Shown here: in pieces, positions 1-11,097 of the stretch | How the letters are laid out: every line of letters begins with the position of its first letter | Numbering within the stretch: position 1 is the first letter of the stretch | Assembly: GCF_001423125.1 (NCBI RefSeq) | Contig: NZ_LMNW01000001.1 | Span: 205,944 to 269,943, forward strand | From: Duganella sp. Leaf126 | Lineage (GTDB): Bacteria > Pseudomonadota > Gammaproteobacteria > Burkholderiales > Burkholderiaceae_D | Length of the DNA stretch: 64,000 bases | Direction of reading: 5' to 3' | Translations under genes and position numbers: made by a program | The notes under the pieces: model-generated | The model's input: only the letters and a program-made list of their open reading frames with translations | Database searches by the model: none | Told to the model about the DNA's origin: nothing

Positions 1-202
1 GATTCAATAACATGGCTGCATCGTCCTGCGAAATGGTGATGCGCTTTTCACGATCGACGATCTTTTGCGCTTTTTCGAGCGCTGCCTGGACCACGAAACC
101 GTTGAGCGTGGTCCCGGTCAATTCAGCTGCCGAATTCAACACCTCCGCGACCGCAGTCGAAATACGCGCGGTAATCCGCTCCTTCTCGACGAATGTATTC
201 AC
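1..202 (-). CDS. DUF1778 (TacA-type) antitoxin, 3' part missing at window edge
   Basis: Reading the minus strand from a GTG at 200-202 gives at least 67 residues beginning MNTFVEKERITARIS and running off the left edge. The pattern 'RITARIS...VLNSAAELTG.TLNGFVVQAALEKAQ.I' matches DUF1778 proteins, ribbon-helix-helix antitoxins of the TacA type that neutralise GNAT acetyltransferase toxins. The start is supported by a perfect AGGAGG at 210-215, seven bases upstream of the GTG. The partner toxin gene would lie to the left of the window and cannot be checked here. Family assignment is from motif recognition; toxin partnership is inference. Confidence 0.7.
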   Translation of the reverse strand, partial: MNTFVEKERITARISTAVAEVLNSAAELTGTTLNGFVVQAALEKAQKIVDREKRITISQDDAAMLLN

Positions 203-319
203 AGAATTACCTCCTGGTCAGCTGCGCGAACGGTGGTGGAACGATCAAAATATAGCATAGGAAGCCAGGTCAGAGACGAAGTGACGCCATGCGGCACTTT
301 GCCACCAACGAGCAGCAGA

Positions 320-363
320 CAAAAAAAACCGCCATCGGCGCACGCGCGACGATGGCGGTTTTC
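320..363 (-). terminator. Rho-independent terminator of secA
   Basis: An 11-bp perfect stem (327-337 with 350-360) with a 12-base loop is flanked by an A run at 321-328, which reads as a U tract on the minus strand just after the secA stop. The right side has only a short T run, so it mainly serves secA but may also act on the plus strand. Confidence 0.85.
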
Positions 364-376
364 TTAATCAGCAAAC

Positions 377-3181
<2,805 letters not shown>

Positions 3182-3429
3182 GCTTGAATTCTTGAAAAAA
3201 CGCCGTTAAAAAAGCTCTGTAGGGGAACGCGCCTTACCGCACGGAGTTCGACTATGGCAAAAGACGGTGATTTTATCACGCGTCCGCGAGTACATAGGGT
3301 CTGTAGCCTGGATAACAATAGGCAACATGTGAACAATGTCACTGAATCAACCTATTTTACCCCGTGGGGACATTTGACGGCCGTTATCGCGCGGCGGGCC
3401 GGCGCTGACGGTTGCCGCGCGGTTGTGAT

Positions 3430-3921
3430 ATGTTTCGCGCCATGCGATTCAATTCTTCCAACCTGTCGATCAAGCGCCGCACGGCCGTGGCCGCGACGGA
3501 CTTCCTGCGCCGCGACGACAAGATGGCCACCCTGTTGCCGGCCATCGAGCGCATGGCGGCGCTGCAAAAGGACTGCGCCACGGCGCTGCCGGCCATGTTC
3601 CGCTACTGCGAGATCCTGGCCTTCGACGACGGTCAGCTGACCCTGTCCGTGCCGAACGCGGCGCTCGCGGCCAAACTCAAGCAGCAGATCCCGAAGCTGC
3701 AGGAAACCCTGGCCAAGCGCGGCTGGCAGATCGGCGCGACGCGCTTAAAAGTGCAGATGACCAAGGCGGCCGAGATCAAGGAACAGATGCGCTCGCTATC
3801 GCTGTCGGACGCGGCAGTGACGGCGTTCGACGAGCTCGGCAACAGTCTCGCACCGTCGCCGCAGAACGCCACGCTGATCGCCGCCGTGAAAGCGATGGTG
3901 GCGCGCCGCCGCCAGGAGTAA
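3430..3921 (+). CDS. DciA family protein (DUF721)
   Basis: About 163 residues with a DUF721 region in the N-terminal two thirds (LLPAIERMAALQKDCA...FDDGQLTLSVPNAALAAKLKQ). DciA proteins load or recruit the replicative helicase DnaB in bacteria lacking DnaC/DnaI; that function is from the family, not visible here. The gene stands alone on the plus strand between lpxC and secA, the same place as its homologue in Pseudomonas. Start is uncertain: ATG at 3430 is chosen, an in-frame ATG at 3442 and a TTG at 3412 are alternatives, and none has a good ribosome binding site. It converges on lpxC with 13 bases between stops. Confidence 0.8.
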   Translation: MFRAMRFNSSNLSIKRRTAVAATDFLRRDDKMATLLPAIERMAALQKDCATALPAMFRYCEILAFDDGQLTLSVPNAALAAKLKQQIPKLQETLAKRGWQIGATRLKVQMTKAAEIKEQMRSLSLSDAAVTAFDELGNSLAPSPQNATLIAAVKAMVARRRQE

Positions 3922-3934
3922 AGCCTGCAGCGCG

Positions 3935-4870
3935 CTAGGTTTCAGCCCACTCGTTGCTCATTTGCCGCGCATAAGATTGCGGCGCCGCGTCCACCTTGTC
4001 GAAGGTGACGATTTCATAGGCGTCTGGATGCTTGAGCAACTCCAGCAGCAGCTGGTTGTTGAGCGCGTGGCCCGACTTGTGCGCCTCGTAGCCGGCAATT
4101 AGCGGGTGGCCGACCAGGTACAGGTCGCCGATCGCGTCGAGGATCTTGTGACGGACGAATTCGTCGTCGTAGCGCAGGCCGTCCGAATTGAGGATACGGT
4201 ATTCGTCCATCACGATGGCGTTTTCGAGCGAACCGCCGCGCGCCAGCCCGATGCCGCGCAACATTTCCACGTCCTGCATGAAACCGAAGGTGCGTGCGCG
4301 CGCCACGTCGTGCACGTAGGAGACGTCGCCGAAATCGACCACGGCGCGCTGCTGCGTACCATCGACGGCCGGGTGATTGAACTCGATGAAGAAGTCGAGC
4401 CGGAAGCCGTCGTGCGGCACCAGGCGTGCCCATTTTTCGCGCTCGCCCGTGCCCTCGCGGATTTCCACCGGTTTCAGCACGCGGATGAATTTCTTGGCGG
4501 CCGGCTGCTCCTGCACGCCCGCCTGTTGCAAAAGAAACACGAACGACGAGGCCGAACCGTCCATGATCGGAATTTCCTCGGCGCTGACCTCGATGTACAG
4601 GTTGTCGATGCCGAGACCGGCACACGCCGACATCAGGTGCTCGACCGTGGAAACGCGGGCGCCGTCCTTGACCAGCACCGAGGCCATGCGCGTGTCGCCG
4701 ACCGCCATCGCGCTCGACGGAAACTCGACCATCGGCGAGAGGTCGACGCGGCGGAACACGATGCCGGTATCGGGGGCGGCCGGGCGCAGCGTCAGTTCGA
4801 CCTTGCGTCCGGAATGCAGGCCCACGCCGGTGGTGCGGACCAGTTCTTTGATGGTGCGTTGTTTTAGCAT
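3935..4870 (-). CDS. lpxC: UDP-3-O-acyl-N-acetylglucosamine deacetylase LpxC
   Basis: 311 residues, the zinc-dependent deacetylase that makes the committed step of lipid A synthesis in the cytoplasm. Visible family marks: N-terminal [18 protein letters not shown], the zinc histidine in VEHLMSA near residue 79, [14 protein letters not shown] with the second zinc ligands, and HKSGHALNN near the end. The frame stays open far upstream because of GC-rich codon use, but conservation starts at the ATG at 4868-4870. In relatives it follows ftsZ and a peroxiredoxin gene; here a block of other genes lies between. Confidence 0.97.
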   Translation of the reverse strand: MLKQRTIKELVRTTGVGLHSGRKVELTLRPAAPDTGIVFRRVDLSPMVEFPSSAMAVGDTRMASVLVKDGARVSTVEHLMSACAGLGIDNLYIEVSAEEIPIMDGSASSFVFLLQQAGVQEQPAAKKFIRVLKPVEIREGTGEREKWARLVPHDGFRLDFFIEFNHPAVDGTQQRAVVDFGDVSYVHDVARARTFGFMQDVEMLRGIGLARGGSLENAIVMDEYRILNSDGLRYDDEFVRHKILDAIGDLYLVGHPLIAGYEAHKSGHALNNQLLLELLKHPDAYEIVTFDKVDAAPQSYARQMSNEWAET

Positions 4871-4935
4871 GGGCTGATTATAGCGAAGTTGGCCGGCCGC
4901 GGTTGCCTGGACCTGGTTGGCCCTGACTGGCCCGG

Positions 4936-5832
4936 TTACGGGTGTTCGGACTCCTTGTGCACCGATTCGCGCCGCACCAGGTAGATGCCGCTGGCAATGA
5001 TGATACCCGCGCCCAGCAGCGTGTAGCCATCGGGCAGCGCCTGCCACAATAGCCAGTCGATCGCCACGCCCCAGGCCAGCGCCGTGTACTCGAACGGCGC
5101 TACGATCGAGGCGCGCCCCGTGCTGAACGCCTTGGTGATGGCCAACTGGCCGAAAAAGCCCGACAGGGCCAGCGCCAGCAGCACCCAGCCGTCGGCCGCG
5201 CGCACCGGCACCCACGCCGGCCAGGCCAGCACCACCGCGCCGGCAGCCATCAGCGTCAGCAGCCAGAACATCATCGACTCGGTGCTGTCGGTGCGCGCCA
5301 GCAGCCGCGCAGTGATCGCCGACACCGCGTAGCAGGCCGCCGCTGCCAGGATCGCCAGCCCGCCCAGCGTCAGGAAGCCGCTGCCTTCGGGCCGCAATAC
5401 CACCAGCACGCCGACCAGCCCGACCACGATGGCCACCCACTGCCCGGCCGCCACGCGCTCCTTGAGCACGAACACGGACAAGGCCGTGATCAGGGCCGGC
5501 GCGATGAAGAAGATCGAATACGCCTCGGCCAGCGACAGCGCTTTCAAGCCGTAGGCAAACGTGGTCAGCATGGCGATGCCGAGCACGGCGCGGAAGCAAT
5601 GCATGGACCAGCGCACCTTGAGGATGCCGCCGAACGCGCCGCGATACCAGACATAGGCGCACAGCAGCGGCAACGAACTCAAGGCACGCAGGGCCGTGAC
5701 CTGGGTGGCCGGATAGGTGGCCGAGAGCAGCTTCATGGTGGTATCCATGAACGAGAACATCATCACGGCGATCAGCATGGCGTAGATGCTGTGCAGATTT
5801 TCCTTGCGGGAGATGGCGGGGACGGAAATCAG
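4936..5832 (-). CDS. EamA/DMT family transporter
   Basis: Inner-membrane protein with about ten hydrophobic segments in two EamA repeats (roughly residues 15-145 and 155-285), the drug/metabolite transporter fold; substrate unknown. The start is a real question. The first ATG is at 5776-5778 and opens directly in helix 1. A CTG at 5830-5832 has an AAGGAG six bases upstream (5839-5844) and adds 18 residues including [10 protein letters not shown], which looks like normal family sequence. A GTG at 5914-5916 gives a still longer, arginine-rich extension without support. The stop is certain. It could be cotranscribed with lpxC, 65 bases downstream. Confidence 0.8.
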   Translation of the reverse strand: MISVPAISRKENLHSIYAMLIAVMMFSFMDTTMKLLSATYPATQVTALRALSSLPLLCAYVWYRGAFGGILKVRWSMHCFRAVLGIAMLTTFAYGLKALSLAEAYSIFFIAPALITALSVFVLKERVAAGQWVAIVVGLVGVLVVLRPEGSGFLTLGGLAILAAAACYAVSAITARLLARTDSTESMMFWLLTLMAAGAVVLAWPAWVPVRAADGWVLLALALSGFFGQLAITKAFSTGRASIVAPFEYTALAWGVAIDWLLWQALPDGYTLLGAGIIIASGIYLVRRESVHKESEHP

Positions 5833-5988
5833 GGCAAGCTCCTTGCTGCGCCGGCCCCGCTGCACGGGACCGCTGGGAACGTCATCATGGCGACGTCCGG
5901 AGCCAGGACCGCACACACGAACGGGACACCCGTGAGGGTCACACCCGATTATAGCAACCTGACAACGGCTTTGCAGCGGCAGCGCTGA

Positions 5989-6861
5989 CTAAGGCAACAG
6001 CATCACCAGCTTCACATCGTGCCGCCCGGCCAGGTGCAGCGTCACCTGGGTAAAGGCCAGCGCACCGAGCGACGGATGCTGGAAGCGGCGCAGGCCGCCG
6101 TCGCGGGCCACCACGTCCTGCGAGGTCCAGCGCGCGCGGAATTCGGCGCTGTCCTGCGCCAGTTCGGAGATCAGGCCGGCCACGGCAGGCAAGCCCGCGT
6201 GCTTGCCGATATCGGCGCGGAACTCGGCCACCAGGCGGCTGGCGCGGTCGTCCCAGTCGACGATCAGGCCGCGCGCGGCAGCACTGCGGAACATGAAGCG
6301 CAACAGGTTGGGACGCAACGGCGAGGGGGCTTCGGGAGCTTCGGATACTGCGTGTGCGTCAGTTGCCTCAGGCGCGGCAGGTCTTGCGAGCGTATCAGGC
6401 AGCTCGGCAGTCGCGGCAGCCGCAGACGCTTCCGGCGCCACCGCCAGCCAGGCGCCGAACAGCGTCCGCGCACCAGCATTCCACGCCAGCGCATCCCAGC
6501 GTCGATCGAGCACATAGGCGGGGGCGTCGATGGCGTCCACCATCGGCTGCAACGGTTGCGCTGCCGCGTGCATGGCGCCGGCCTGCGGATCGAGCCGTTC
6601 GGCCAGGCTGAACAGGTAACCGCGTTCGGCCGCACTCAGTTGCAGCACCTCGGCCAGGCGCGCCAGCAGCTTGCCGGACGGCGCCACCTCCCTGCCCTGC
6701 TCGAGCCAGGTCAGCCAGGTGGGACTGACCTCGCACAGCTGCGCCAGTTCCTCGCGCCGCAGGCCAGGCGTGCGGCGGCGGCCGCCGGCGGGCAGGCCTG
6801 CGCGTTCGGGCGTGATGCGCTCGCGGTGGGCGCGGATGAAGTCGCCGAGATTGTGTTGCAT
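5989..6861 (-). CDS. MmyB-type XRE family transcriptional regulator
   Basis: 290 residues. The N-terminal 80 carry the helix-turn-helix with the typical 'R.TPGLRREELAQLCEVSPTWLTWLEQGR' signature; the rest (about 95-285) is the MmyB-like ligand-binding domain that has been found to bind fatty-acid-like ligands in some members. A good AAGGAAG precedes the ATG. The central part has an Ala/Pro/Glu-rich insertion (about residues 150-185). It is divergent from a methyltransferase gene with 94 bases between them, and the shared region holds two TACCAGGATA/TTACAGGATA repeats, so control of both genes by this protein is likely (inference). Confidence 0.88.
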   Translation of the reverse strand: MQHNLGDFIRAHRERITPERAGLPAGGRRRTPGLRREELAQLCEVSPTWLTWLEQGREVAPSGKLLARLAEVLQLSAAERGYLFSLAERLDPQAGAMHAAAQPLQPMVDAIDAPAYVLDRRWDALAWNAGARTLFGAWLAVAPEASAAAATAELPDTLARPAAPEATDAHAVSEAPEAPSPLRPNLLRFMFRSAAARGLIVDWDDRASRLVAEFRADIGKHAGLPAVAGLISELAQDSAEFRARWTSQDVVARDGGLRRFQHPSLGALAFTQVTLHLAGRHDVKLVMLLP

Positions 6862-6873
6862 GGAACTTCCTTA

Positions 6874-6922
6874 TACCAGGATAAAACCTTGTCTTGTTAC
6901 AGGATAGGAATCCGCCTATTCT
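6874..6922 (+). promoter_or_regulatory. Promoter of the methyltransferase gene with repeated operator
   Basis: TTGTTA (6894-6899) and TATTCT (6917-6922) with a 17-base spacer form a plausible sigma-70 promoter. Two near-identical 10-mers, TACCAGGATA (6874-6883) and TTACAGGATA (6897-6906), sit upstream of and inside this promoter, 23 bases apart. The second copy overlaps the -35 edge and the spacer, where a bound repressor would block polymerase. The divergent MmyB-type gene is the natural candidate for binding. Confidence 0.55.
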
Positions 6923-6955
6923 GCCCTGACTGCCACTACCCCTGGAGAAAATGTC

Positions 6956-7795
6956 ATGCAACAGCACACCCTGGTCGCCACGCAGTTCGGCAACACCGCA
7001 AGTTCGTACCTGACCAGCGCGGTCCATGCACAAGGCGCCGACCTGAACGCCCTGCGCGCCATCGCTGCCGGCATCACGGGCAGCGTAACGGTTACCGGCT
7101 CCGGTGCCGGTTTTAGCAACGGTCCCGCTCCCGGGACCGGCCCAGGCCCTGTAGTGCTGGACCTCGGCTGCGGCGCCGGCCACGCCAGCTTCGCGGTGGC
7201 GCCGGTCGCCGCATCAGTGACGGCGTTCGACCTGGCGCCGGAAATGCTGGCCGTGGTGGCCGGCGCGGCGCGCGAAAAGGGCTTGCACCAGATCGTCACC
7301 CGGCAAGGCAACGTCGCCAGCCTGCCGTTTGCCGACGCGTCGTTCTGCATGGTGATGACGCGCTTTTCCGCCCACCACTGGCACGACGTCCCGGCGGCGC
7401 TGCAGGAAGTCCGGCGCGTGCTCAAGCCGGGCGGCACCTTCGTCGTCATCGACATCACTGCGCCCGAAGCGCCCCTGCACGACACCACCTTGCAGGCAGT
7501 GGAACTGCTGCGCGACGGCTCGCACGTGCGCGACTACCGGCCATCGGAATGGCGGTGCATGCTGGCCGACGCCGGCTTCAGCGCACCACAAACCGACGCC
7601 TGGAAGCTGACCATGCAATTCGACGACTGGACCGCCCGCATGCGCACCCCGCTCGAACGCATCACCGCCATCCGCAGCCTGCTGGACAACGCACCACAGG
7701 AAACGCGCGACTACTTCGCCGTGCAGGACGACCACAGCTTCACCATCGACGCGACCTTACTTCGGGCGCAGATCCGACTTCCGGACACGAACTAA
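6956..7795 (+). CDS. Class I SAM-dependent methyltransferase
   Basis: 279 residues with motif I VLDLGCGAGHASFAVA near residues 65-80, an acidic motif II (VTAFDLAPEML), LPFADASFCMVMTRFSAHHW (post-motif region) and a VLKPGG loop, as in the UbiE/Methyltransf_11 group. Substrate is not predictable from the sequence. A glycine-rich segment with repeated G-P/G-T pairs (about 42-62) sits just before motif I and is unusual for the family. GGAG lies eight bases before the ATG. Divergent from the MmyB-type regulator that probably represses it. Confidence 0.88.
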   Translation: MQQHTLVATQFGNTASSYLTSAVHAQGADLNALRAIAAGITGSVTVTGSGAGFSNGPAPGTGPGPVVLDLGCGAGHASFAVAPVAASVTAFDLAPEMLAVVAGAAREKGLHQIVTRQGNVASLPFADASFCMVMTRFSAHHWHDVPAALQEVRRVLKPGGTFVVIDITAPEAPLHDTTLQAVELLRDGSHVRDYRPSEWRCMLADAGFSAPQTDAWKLTMQFDDWTARMRTPLERITAIRSLLDNAPQETRDYFAVQDDHSFTIDATLLRAQIRLPDTN

Positions 7796-7877
7796 GCCAT
7801 ATGGCTGCTGTGACCACGTCACACGGTGGAACTGTCCAAGTATCCAAGCAGCACTGTCAGCACCGAATCCTGGCAGG

Positions 7878-8102
7878 CTAAGCCTTTTTATGGTCGGGCT
7901 TGTGTCCAGAGGTCGGATCCGCCCCCGAGGTGTGCGTGGCTTCGGCCACCGCCTCTGCCACCGGCTGCCCGCCGACCGACTCCTGCGGCAGCTGGCCGAT
8001 GCGGCGGGTGGCGGGGGCTTGCTGGTCGGTGTTGACTTCCTCTGCGACCTGGTCTTCGGCGGGCAGCAGCTTGTCGGATCGTGGATTGGCTGGCGTGGTC
8101 AT
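7878..8102 (-). CDS. Small acidic hypothetical protein
   Basis: 74 residues starting MTTPANPRSDKLLPAEDQ and ending KPDHKKA, hydrophilic, rich in Ala, Glu, Gln and Thr, with no membrane segment and no domain I recognise. The start at 8100-8102 is supported by AGGAGG seven bases upstream (about 8110-8115). It is probably disordered. Similar short proteins occur as unannotated orphans in related genomes, but I cannot name a family. Confidence 0.6.
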   Translation of the reverse strand: MTTPANPRSDKLLPAEDQVAEEVNTDQQAPATRRIGQLPQESVGGQPVAEAVAEATHTSGADPTSGHKPDHKKA

Positions 8103-8306
8103 GGCGGCGCCTCCTGTGCAAACCAGCTTGGAGGCGCGCTGCGGCGGCAAGTTCCCGGTATTGCGCCTCTGTCGGCATCGTCCTATCGGCTGCGGCATGG
8201 CCGGCATTTTTTCGGGCGCCGCCTCCTACACATTCTGCGCACCCTGCCCCACACGGGCGCACGCGCCGCCGGCCTATGCTGCTTCCATTGACCGGAGACA
8301 GCCGCC

Positions 8307-9944
8307 ATGAGCGACACCATCGACAACGCTTTCGTACCGACCAGACCGAGCGCGCCGCCCGGCGTGCGTGCTGGCGCCGCGGCCGGCCACGAGCACGAGC
8401 ACGAGCGCCCGCGCGGCTGGCGCCGTTGGCTCTATGCCACCAACCACAAGGACATCGGCACCTTGTACCTGTGCTTCGCGCTGCTGATGCTGATGGCGGG
8501 CGGCGCGCTGGCCATGCTGATCCGGCTCGAGCTGTTCCAGCCCGGCCTGCAATTCTTCCAGCCCGAGTTCTACAACCAAATGGTGACCATGCACGGACTG
8601 GTGATGATCTTCGGCGCCATCATGCCGGCCTTCGTCGGCTTTGCCAACTGGATGATACCGCTGCAGATCGGCGCTGCCGACATGGCGTTTGCGCGCATGA
8701 ACAACCTGTCGTTCTGGCTGCTGCCGCCGGCCGCGCTGCTGCTGGCGGCTTCCTTCTTCAGCGGCGGCGGCGCCACCGCTTCCGGCTGGACCTTGTATCC
8801 GCCGCTGTCGATCCAGATGGGATCTGGCATGGACCTGGCGATCTTTGCCATCCATCTGATGGGCATCTCGTCCATCATGGGCGCCATCAACATCATCACG
8901 ACCATCCTCAACCTGCGCGCGCCCGGCATGACGCTGATGAAGATGCCGATGTTTTCCTGGACCTGGCTGATCACCGCCTACCTCCTGATTGCCGTGATGC
9001 CGGTGCTGGCCGGCGCGGTCACCATGCTACTGACCGACCGCCACTTCGGCACCACGTTTTTCAACGCTGCCGCCGGCGGCGACCCGATCATGTTCCAGCA
9101 CCTGTTCTGGTTCTTCGGCCACCCCGAGGTCTACATCATGATCCTGCCCGCCTTCGGCATCATCTCCGAGGTGGTGCCCGCGTTTTCGCGCAAGCCGCTG
9201 TTCGGCTACGCGTCGATGGTGTATGCGGCAGCGGCAATCGCCATCATTTCCTTCATCGTGTGGGCGCACCACATGTTCGCCACCGGCATGCCGGTCACCG
9301 GACAGCTGTTCTTCATGTACGCCACCATGCTGGTGGCCGTGCCCACCGGCGTCAAGGTGTTCAACTGGGTCGCCACCATGTGGCGCGGCTCGCTCACGTT
9401 CGAGGCGCCGATGCTGTTTGCCATCGGCTTCATCTGGGTATTCACCATCGGCGGCTTCTCGGGCCTGATCCTGGCCGTCACGCCGATCGACATCCAGGTC
9501 CACGACACCTATTACGTCGTCGCCCATTTCCATTACGTGCTGGTAGCCGGCTCGCTGTTTGCCATCTTTACCGGTTTTTACTACTGGGCGCCCAAATGGA
9601 CCGGCCACCTGATCGACGAGCGCCGCGCGGCCTTCCACTTCTGGAATTCGCTGGTATGGGTCAACGTGACCTTTTTCCCGATGCACTTCCTGGGCCTGGC
9701 CGGCATGCCGCGCCGCTATGCCGACTACTCGGCCCAGTTCACCGACTTTAACCAGCTCACCACGATCGGCGCGCTGCTGTTCGGCCTGACCCAGGTGTAC
9801 TTCGTGTTGGCCATCGTGCTGCCCGCGATCCGCGGCGGGACACTGGCGCCGGCCAAGCCGTGGGAAGGCGCCGAAGGCCTGGAATGGACCGTACCGAGCC
9901 CGGCGCCATTCCATACATTCGAAAAGCCGCCGCTGGTGGCGTAG
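8307..9944 (+). CDS. ctaD: Cytochrome c oxidase subunit I (aa3 type)
   Basis: 545 residues, twelve-helix heme-copper oxidase catalytic subunit. Seen directly: heme a ligand H96 (MHGLVM), CuB/cross-link motif HPEVY at 272-276, CuB pair HH at 321-322, HFH at 407-409 (heme a3 and a ligands), the D-channel aspartate in IGAADMAF (D125), E274, and the K-channel lysine in TGVKVFNW (K350). All proton-pathway residues of the A1 type are kept. The N-terminus has a HEHEHE stretch. No subunit II, III or CtaG gene is adjacent: only a DUF2244 gene follows. It could replace or supplement subunit I of a complete locus elsewhere. Confidence 0.95.
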   Translation: MSDTIDNAFVPTRPSAPPGVRAGAAAGHEHEHERPRGWRRWLYATNHKDIGTLYLCFALLMLMAGGALAMLIRLELFQPGLQFFQPEFYNQMVTMHGLVMIFGAIMPAFVGFANWMIPLQIGAADMAFARMNNLSFWLLPPAALLLAASFFSGGGATASGWTLYPPLSIQMGSGMDLAIFAIHLMGISSIMGAINIITTILNLRAPGMTLMKMPMFSWTWLITAYLLIAVMPVLAGAVTMLLTDRHFGTTFFNAAAGGDPIMFQHLFWFFGHPEVYIMILPAFGIISEVVPAFSRKPLFGYASMVYAAAAIAIISFIVWAHHMFATGMPVTGQLFFMYATMLVAVPTGVKVFNWVATMWRGSLTFEAPMLFAIGFIWVFTIGGFSGLILAVTPIDIQVHDTYYVVAHFHYVLVAGSLFAIFTGFYYWAPKWTGHLIDERRAAFHFWNSLVWVNVTFFPMHFLGLAGMPRRYADYSAQFTDFNQLTTIGALLFGLTQVYFVLAIVLPAIRGGTLAPAKPWEGAEGLEWTVPSPAPFHTFEKPPLVA

Positions 9945-9949
9945 ACAGC

Positions 9950-10711
9950 ATGCCGCGCGATACCGGACCGCACGGCGACGCCGCCGCCCGCTGCTGGTGG
10001 CTGCATCGACGCCATGCCCTGAGTCGGCGCCAGTTGCAGCTGGCCGCTGCGGCCCTGTGCCTGCCCACGCTGGCACTGGCGGCTGTCTTTCTGTGGTGGG
10101 GCTACTGGCAGATGCTGGCCTACGCTGCGCTCGAGGTGGCAGTGATGGCCGCGTGCCTGCACCGGCATGGCCGTCACATGGACGATTACGACCGCATCGA
10201 ACTGTCGCCGGCCTGCCTGCTGGTCGAGCAGCGGCGCGGACGGCGCTGCGAAACCTGGTCGCTGGCGCCGTGGCGCAGCCGCGTGCTGACGGCGGCGCAC
10301 GATGTACCGCTGCTGGCCTGCGGACCGCTGCGCCTGTCCATCGGCAGCTGTGCAAACGCGCCAGCGCGGTGCCGGGTCGCCGCCGAGCTCACGGCTTTAC
10401 TGGCGCCGCTGCAACCGTTGGCGCCGCTGGAATCGCTGACGCCGCCGCAACCTTCGACGCCATTGCAGCCTTCGACGCCGTGGCAGCCGTTGGCGCCATT
10501 TCGGCCTTCGACGCCGTTGCAACCTTCGACGTCATTGCAGCCTCCGACGCTGCGGCATCCGTTGGCGCCATGGTTACCGTTGCCGCCGCCGCGATCGGCG
10601 CCGTCGTCCGCACCACCGCCTGCCGGAACAGGTCTGGCGAGATGCCGAAGCGCCGCTGGTACGCTTTGGCGAACTGCGAAAAATCGGCATAGCCGCACTG
10701 GCGGGCGATGA
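9950..10711 (+). CDS. DUF2244 membrane protein with hexapeptide-repeat tail
   Basis: 253 residues. The first 150 resemble DUF2244 proteins: two hydrophobic segments (about 28-65), then a soluble part with DDYDRIELSPACLLVEQRRGRR and WSLAPWRSRV. DUF2244 genes often accompany cytochrome oxidase genes, and this one starts five bases after ctaD. The last 100 residues are not part of the usual family: about ten tandem six-residue units (QPSTPL, QPLAPF and variants) encoded by an 18-bp DNA repeat at 10412-10591, then a basic end. This tail overlaps, in antisense, the C-terminal end of the AraC-type remnant on the other strand. Ribosome binding site is weak. Confidence 0.75.
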   Translation: MPRDTGPHGDAAARCWWLHRRHALSRRQLQLAAAALCLPTLALAAVFLWWGYWQMLAYAALEVAVMAACLHRHGRHMDDYDRIELSPACLLVEQRRGRRCETWSLAPWRSRVLTAAHDVPLLACGPLRLSIGSCANAPARCRVAAELTALLAPLQPLAPLESLTPPQPSTPLQPSTPWQPLAPFRPSTPLQPSTSLQPPTLRHPLAPWLPLPPPRSAPSSAPPPAGTGLARCRSAAGTLWRTAKNRHSRTGGR

Positions 10712-11057
10712 ATTTCAAGGCCAGGGTACCGCGCAGCAGCGACTGCGCGTGCTCGAGCCGCAAGGTCTCCACGAAGCGGGCCGGCGTCTGCCCGAAACGG
10801 GCCGTGAATTTGCGGTGAAAGGTACGCGGCGACATCGCCACCTGCGCCGCCATCGCTGCCACATCCACCGGCTGCGACAGGCGCGCCCGCAGCCACACGA
10901 GCAGCGCCGAAAAGTCGGGATCGGCCTTTTCGTGGGCGGCGATCACCGCGCTCACCTGCGCCAGGTAGCCGGGACGCCGGCTGGCGATCACCAGGCGCTT
11001 GGCAATCGCGTTGGCAATACTCTCGCCGACGTCGTCGGCCACCATCTGCAGCGTCAT
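10389..11057 (-). pseudogene. GlxA-type AraC regulator remnant lacking its N-terminal domain
   Basis: The open frame from the ATG at 11057 encodes 222 residues: an AraC/XylS double helix-turn-helix (SQPVDVAAMAAQVAMSPRTFHRKF...GYADFSQFAKAYQRRFG) and an alanine-rich repeat tail of about 70 residues. Full GlxA-type regulators have about 320 residues with a DJ-1/PfpI domain first. Here the family motif '(T)GVTAGIDM' is broken: GIDM is in frame just before the ATG, but a stop precedes it, and the preceding residues F-V-D-T-G-V-T are found in another frame at about 11072-11092, as if two bases were lost. Upstream of that the homology ends at the peroxiredoxin terminator. Best read as a decayed gene, although the DNA-binding half could still be made. 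Confidence 0.75.
10412..10591. repeat. Ten imperfect tandem 18-bp units inside two opposed reading frames
   Basis: Starting at 10412 the sequence can be written as consecutive 18-mers of the type CAACCTTCGACGCCATTG (10448-10465), CAGCCTTCGACGCCGTGG (10466-10483), CAGCCGTTGGCGCCATTT (10484-10501) and so on to about 10591. The period is a multiple of three, so both the DUF2244 frame (plus) and the AraC-remnant frame (minus) stay open and gain hexapeptide repeats. Confidence 0.85.
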
Positions 11058-11097
11058 GTCGATGCCGGGTCACGCCGGTATCGACAAATCGTCCAGT

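Noticed and set aside
4871..5662. Long N-terminal extension of lpxC
   Set aside because: The frame is open only because of GC bias; the sequence opposite phase is the EamA transporter and LpxC conservation starts at 4870.
10412..10591. 18-bp repeats as a CRISPR array
   Set aside because: Units are contiguous without spacers, imperfect and in coding frames.
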